A stretch of 64,000 bases of DNA from positions 1-64,000 of the forward strand of contig NZ_FNGD01000011.1 in assembly GCF_900102895.1 (NCBI RefSeq), in the 5' to 3' direction. Numbering within the stretch: the stretch's first letter is position 1; every line of letters begins with the position of its first letter. Source of the stretch: Arthrobacter sp. ov407 (GTDB lineage: Bacteria > Actinomycetota > Actinomycetes > Actinomycetales > Micrococcaceae). Both the position numbers and the translations under genes were made by a program. Shown piece by piece: positions 61,191-64,000 of this stretch. The notes beneath the pieces are model-generated. The model was not told the origin of the DNA. It saw only the letters and a list, made by a program, of their open reading frames with translations, and made no database searches.

Positions 61191-62033
61191 ATGCTCCTTG
61201 CCCAGCGTGCCCCGAGACCCCCTGCCCGCCCGCCGCTGCCGTCCCAACGGCGGCTCTTCTTCGTGGCAGCAGGCCTGTTGATCGCGGGGGAGACGATCTT
61301 CTGGACCGTGCTCGCCGCCGTGCAGTCGAACAGCGGCGTGGCCGACCTGGACGCGCCCGTGCACGATGGACTCGTGGCGTCCAGGAACCCGTTGGCCACC
61401 GCCATCCTGACGGCAGTGACCACGGTGACGTCGCCGCTGTGGATGACGGTGATCGGCTGCGTGTTGGCCCTGGCCTGGGCGGTCTGGAAACGGGAACTCT
61501 GGCGTCCCGCCCTGCTAATCGGCGCCATGGCGGCCACCTTCGCGGTGTCCACGCTGATCAAGCACGACGTCGGCCGGGGCCGGCCCGCCGCCAGCGACTT
61601 CCTGCTGGGACCGGACGACGCCCTGTCATTTCCCTCCGGCCACACCTTCGGCGCCGGCGTCTTCCTGTGCGTCCTCAGCTACCTGCTGGTGACGGCCCGC
61701 GGGACGCGGACGAGCAAACTGTCGACGTCGGTGCTCGGCTTCGCGGCCGCAGCCATTGGGACGCTGGTGGTCGCCTTCAGCCGCCTGTATCTGGGCTATC
61801 ACTGGCTGACGGACGTGCTCGCCTCCATGGGCCTGGCGATCGCCGTTACCGGGATCGTCATCCTGGCCGACGGGCTCCGCGCCACCATGGTTCCGCGGAG
61901 TGCGCCGCTGACGCCGGCCGGGCTGACACCGCCAGAGCCGGCGGAGGTTAGCCCGGCCGAAGTTAGTCTGGCAGGGCCAGACCCGTCAGAGCCCGACGCC
62001 CATCGCCTGGGCGAGCACAACCGCCGAGGCTGA
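61191..62033 (+). CDS. PAP2-superfamily phosphatase, membrane
   Basis: 280 aa. Five or six hydrophobic segments. The three PAP2 phosphatase motifs are complete: KHDVGRGRPAA (KxxxxxxRP), FPSGHTFGAG (PSGH) and SRLYLGYHWLTDVLAS (SRxxxxxHxxxD). Such enzymes dephosphorylate lipid phosphates such as phosphatidate, undecaprenyl-PP or related substrates on the outer face. The C-terminal 40 residues are polar (Pro/Ser/Glu) and overlap the end of the convergent debranching-like gene by 48 bases. Confidence 0.9.
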   Translation: MLLAQRAPRPPARPPLPSQRRLFFVAAGLLIAGETIFWTVLAAVQSNSGVADLDAPVHDGLVASRNPLATAILTAVTTVTSPLWMTVIGCVLALAWAVWKRELWRPALLIGAMAATFAVSTLIKHDVGRGRPAASDFLLGPDDALSFPSGHTFGAGVFLCVLSYLLVTARGTRTSKLSTSVLGFAAAAIGTLVVAFSRLYLGYHWLTDVLASMGLAIAVTGIVILADGLRATMVPRSAPLTPAGLTPPEPAEVSPAEVSLAGPDPSEPDAHRLGEHNRRG

Positions 62034-63875
62034 GGACCACGCCTGCGGGTGGCACGACGCCGGATAGGGCACCGCGACGCCCGAGTCCTCGGCCCGCACG
62101 CCTGCGAACACCTCCGGCAGCCGGTGCCCGAAGGAGGCTGCCGCCGCGAGCAGTCCGTCGGCGAGGGTCCGGCCCTCCGCGATGAAACCGTCGGCGAGGA
62201 GGCCGCGGATCGCGATGGCGGTGTCGTGGCTCCAGACCGAGCCGCAGTGGTAGCTGAAGGGCCAAAACCCTGCGGCCCGCCGCGAAATCGTGTGCACCCC
62301 GTAGCCGGAGAACAGCTCGGGGCTCACAAGCCGGTCCGCCACGATCCGGGCTTCGGCCGCGTCCAGGATGCCCGTGCCCAGCAGGTGTCCCATGTTCGAG
62401 CCCGGGATGTCCAGGGGAACCCCGTGCCCGTCCAGGGCCATGGCCGGGAACGGCCCGCCGTCGTCCTCAACCCAGAAGCGCTGCCGGAACCGGAGCCGGA
62501 GGGCAGCGGCGAAGTCACGCAGCGCCTGCCCGCCGGGTTCGCCGAAGGCGTCGAACAGCTCCGCCGTTTCGATTGCTGCCTGGTAGGCGTAGCCCTGCAC
62601 CTCGGACAGGGCGATTGGCCCCTCGGCCTGGCGGCCGTCGCGGAACTGCATGGCGTCCCGGGAGTCTTTCCAGCCCTGGTTGCTCAGGCCGTGCCCCGTG
62701 GCGTCCCGGTAGCTGAGGAACCCGCCGTTGCCCGCGGCGAGGAGCCACTGCGCGGCGCGTGCCGCGTTCGGCAGCAGCGACCGGACGGCGTCGTCGTCCC
62801 GGCCGGCGCGCCAGAGTTCCCCGAGCAGGCACAGCCACAGCGGGGTGGAATCCACGGCCCCGAAGTACACCGGGGGCAGGCGCAGGCCCTGGCTCTCCAG
62901 CACGAGTTCCTTGGACCGCAGTTCGTGCAGGATCTTGCCGGGTTCCTCGGCGGCCGCCGCGTCCGTCCGGGTGCCCTGGAAGGCCGCCAGTGCGCGCAGC
63001 GTGCCCGCCGCCAGCCCGGTGTCCAGCGGCAGCAGCAGCCGCGCGGCCCACAGCGAATCCCGCCCGAACAGCGTGAAGTACCAGGGCGCCCCGGCGGCGA
63101 TGAACGGAGCGTCCGGCAGCTGGCGGGTGGCCAGCCGGAGCCCGGCCACTTCATCGAGGGAGTTATCCAGCAGCAGGCCCAGGGCACCGGCCGGGCCGGT
63201 CCGCGGCGGCCGGGAGGCCGGCGGGCGGGCCGCCACCACGGCGTCGTCGTCATCGGTGAGGACGGCCTGCCATTCGGCCTCGAACGGCCGGCCCCGGCCC
63301 AGGGGCCCGCGCCAGGTGAGGTGGCCGTCCGGGGTGACGGCGCCGGCGGCCGCCACCGCCAGGGTCTTGCCGCCCTCCCTCCAGCGCAGCGCAGACTGGT
63401 CGGCAGAGATCGGCCCGGTCGCGTCGCGGAAGCGGCTGAGGCGGATCTGGGCCATGTCGGTGAAGTCGGCGGCGAGTTCAATGTCGATTTCGACGTCGAG
63501 GGAATCCAGTGAGGTGCGCAGTTGCAGGGTGTGCCGCACCACGCCCGGCGTCACGGTCCAGGTCTGGAGGAGCTCGACGGCGGGATCTTCCGTGGGTCCC
63601 GGAATGCCCCGGACCAGGCCCCGGACGCGCAGGACGCCGCCGGGCTCGGTCTCGACGGCGGCCGGTTCGGGTTCCAGACCGTTGACGCGCACGAGCGCCC
63701 GGGACAGCATCCGGGTGTCGCCGTGGAGCAGCCCGGTGAACCCGGCCGGATCAGCGGAGTCACCGGCTCCGGGCGGTTTGACCTCCCCGGCCAGGCGGCC
63801 GTCCGGATCGAGCCACAGCTGTGTGGGGGCGGCAACGGAGCAGTGCTGGCGGTGCAGGCCTGGCTGAACAGTCAT
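61986..63875 (-). CDS. glycogen-debranching-like (amylo-alpha-1,6-glucosidase) protein
   Basis: 629 aa. An N-terminal beta-rich domain of about 230 residues (LWLDPDGRLAGEVKPPG..., LLHGDTRMLSRALVRVNG) matches the GDE_N_bis type. A long (alpha/alpha)6 domain follows: APWYFTLFGRDSLWAARLLLPL, PPVYFGAVDSTPLWLCLLGEL, NQGWKDSRDAMQFRDG, SEVQGYAYQAAIETAELFD, YHCGSVWSHDTAIAIRGL and PYPASCHPQAWSSAS. The G-W-K-D-S-x-D and GSVWxHD blocks are the glucosidase active-site pieces. Substrate could be glycogen or trehalose-related glucans. Start ATG overlaps an upstream stop (ATGA). Confidence 0.9.
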   Translation of the reverse strand: MTVQPGLHRQHCSVAAPTQLWLDPDGRLAGEVKPPGAGDSADPAGFTGLLHGDTRMLSRALVRVNGLEPEPAAVETEPGGVLRVRGLVRGIPGPTEDPAVELLQTWTVTPGVVRHTLQLRTSLDSLDVEIDIELAADFTDMAQIRLSRFRDATGPISADQSALRWREGGKTLAVAAAGAVTPDGHLTWRGPLGRGRPFEAEWQAVLTDDDDAVVAARPPASRPPRTGPAGALGLLLDNSLDEVAGLRLATRQLPDAPFIAAGAPWYFTLFGRDSLWAARLLLPLDTGLAAGTLRALAAFQGTRTDAAAAEEPGKILHELRSKELVLESQGLRLPPVYFGAVDSTPLWLCLLGELWRAGRDDDAVRSLLPNAARAAQWLLAAGNGGFLSYRDATGHGLSNQGWKDSRDAMQFRDGRQAEGPIALSEVQGYAYQAAIETAELFDAFGEPGGQALRDFAAALRLRFRQRFWVEDDGGPFPAMALDGHGVPLDIPGSNMGHLLGTGILDAAEARIVADRLVSPELFSGYGVHTISRRAAGFWPFSYHCGSVWSHDTAIAIRGLLADGFIAEGRTLADGLLAAAASFGHRLPEVFAGVRAEDSGVAVPYPASCHPQAWSSASAVVLAQAMGVGL

Positions 63876-64000
63876 CCGCCCACCCTATCTGCTTGTTCTT
63901 GGCCAGCTAGCCGGGCCGACGCGCGGCCCTTGAACGGGCACATTTCGCGGGTGGAGATCGATGTCGCCACTTGGTGCGAGGGCGCCCGCTCGACGTTGGG
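63872..64000 (-). CDS. C-terminal end of an upstream gene, cut by the window
   Basis: On the minus strand, from the right edge, 42 codons run open to a TGA whose last bases overlap the start of the debranching-like gene (ATGA). The peptide ends CPFKGRASARLAGQEQADRVGG. The 4-base coupling to a real gene is the main support. Too short to assign; could also be chance. Confidence 0.3.
   Translation of the reverse strand, partial: PNVERAPSHQVATSISTREMCPFKGRASARLAGQEQADRVGG

Noticed and set aside
62049-63512. 487-aa plus-strand frame
   Set aside because: Antisense of the debranching-like protein.

Overview
The window is GC-rich, densely packed actinobacterial DNA. DUF4193, a PucR regulator, a RamB-type regulator next to isocitrate lyase, many GTG/TTG starts and 4-nt start/stop overlaps all fit a soil Micrococcaceae (Arthrobacter/Pseudarthrobacter type). 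This placement is inferred from gene content; no rRNA or other taxonomic marker is present. I saw no tRNA, rRNA, CRISPR array or prophage.

Layout. 1-11.1 kb looks accessory. It holds the right end of an IS3-type element, small proteins (membrane protein, RDD, DUF4193, GNAT, SnoaL-like), a three-gene ClC channel / YrhK-like / glutamate decarboxylase unit that reads as an acid-stress module, a secreted repeat protein, and an MFS exporter with a divergent ArsR-like regulator. 11.2-14.1 kb carries nicotinate phosphoribosyltransferase, a DsbA/FrnE-like protein and a GNAT protein. 14.2-25.7 kb is a ten-gene sugar or glycoside system: three TIM-barrel isomerase/epimerases, two Gfo/Idh/MocA dehydrogenases and a CUT2-type ABC transporter on the minus strand, divergent from a ROK regulator with a clear palindromic operator candidate. 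A CynX-like MFS gene follows.

27-34 kb is acetate/pyruvate metabolism: malate synthase, isocitrate lyase, a divergent RamB-like regulator and pyruvate:quinone oxidoreductase. 34-44 kb holds a serpin lipoprotein, a ThiD-like kinase, an MHS transporter, a queuosine-precursor transporter (YhhQ/VUT), an AbiEi/DUF559-like protein, and a LacI-controlled dehydrogenase/isomerase pair. tRNA-guanine transglycosylase follows at 44.2 kb, then an SRPBCC protein, an unrecognised acidic-linker protein and a NUDIX-like protein.

48.1-59.6 kb is a catabolic island built around a PucR regulator. MHS transporter-RidA-RraA lie on one side; MHS transporter-TPP enzyme-aldehyde dehydrogenase-YtcJ amidohydrolase-M20 amidohydrolase lie on the other. 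It could process an N-acyl or N-carbamoyl compound through an imine and a 2-keto acid to an acid. The window ends with a VOC protein, a YdeI-like protein, a PAP2 phosphatase, a glycogen-debranching-like enzyme and the end of one more reading frame.

Two dispersed intergenic repeat families stand out: six copies of an approximately 70-bp nested-palindrome element at gene 3' ends (12.65, 34.15, 38.35, 39.41, 40.53 and 44.08 kb), and clusters of GCTCCCTCA units at 32.2 and 35.7 kb.
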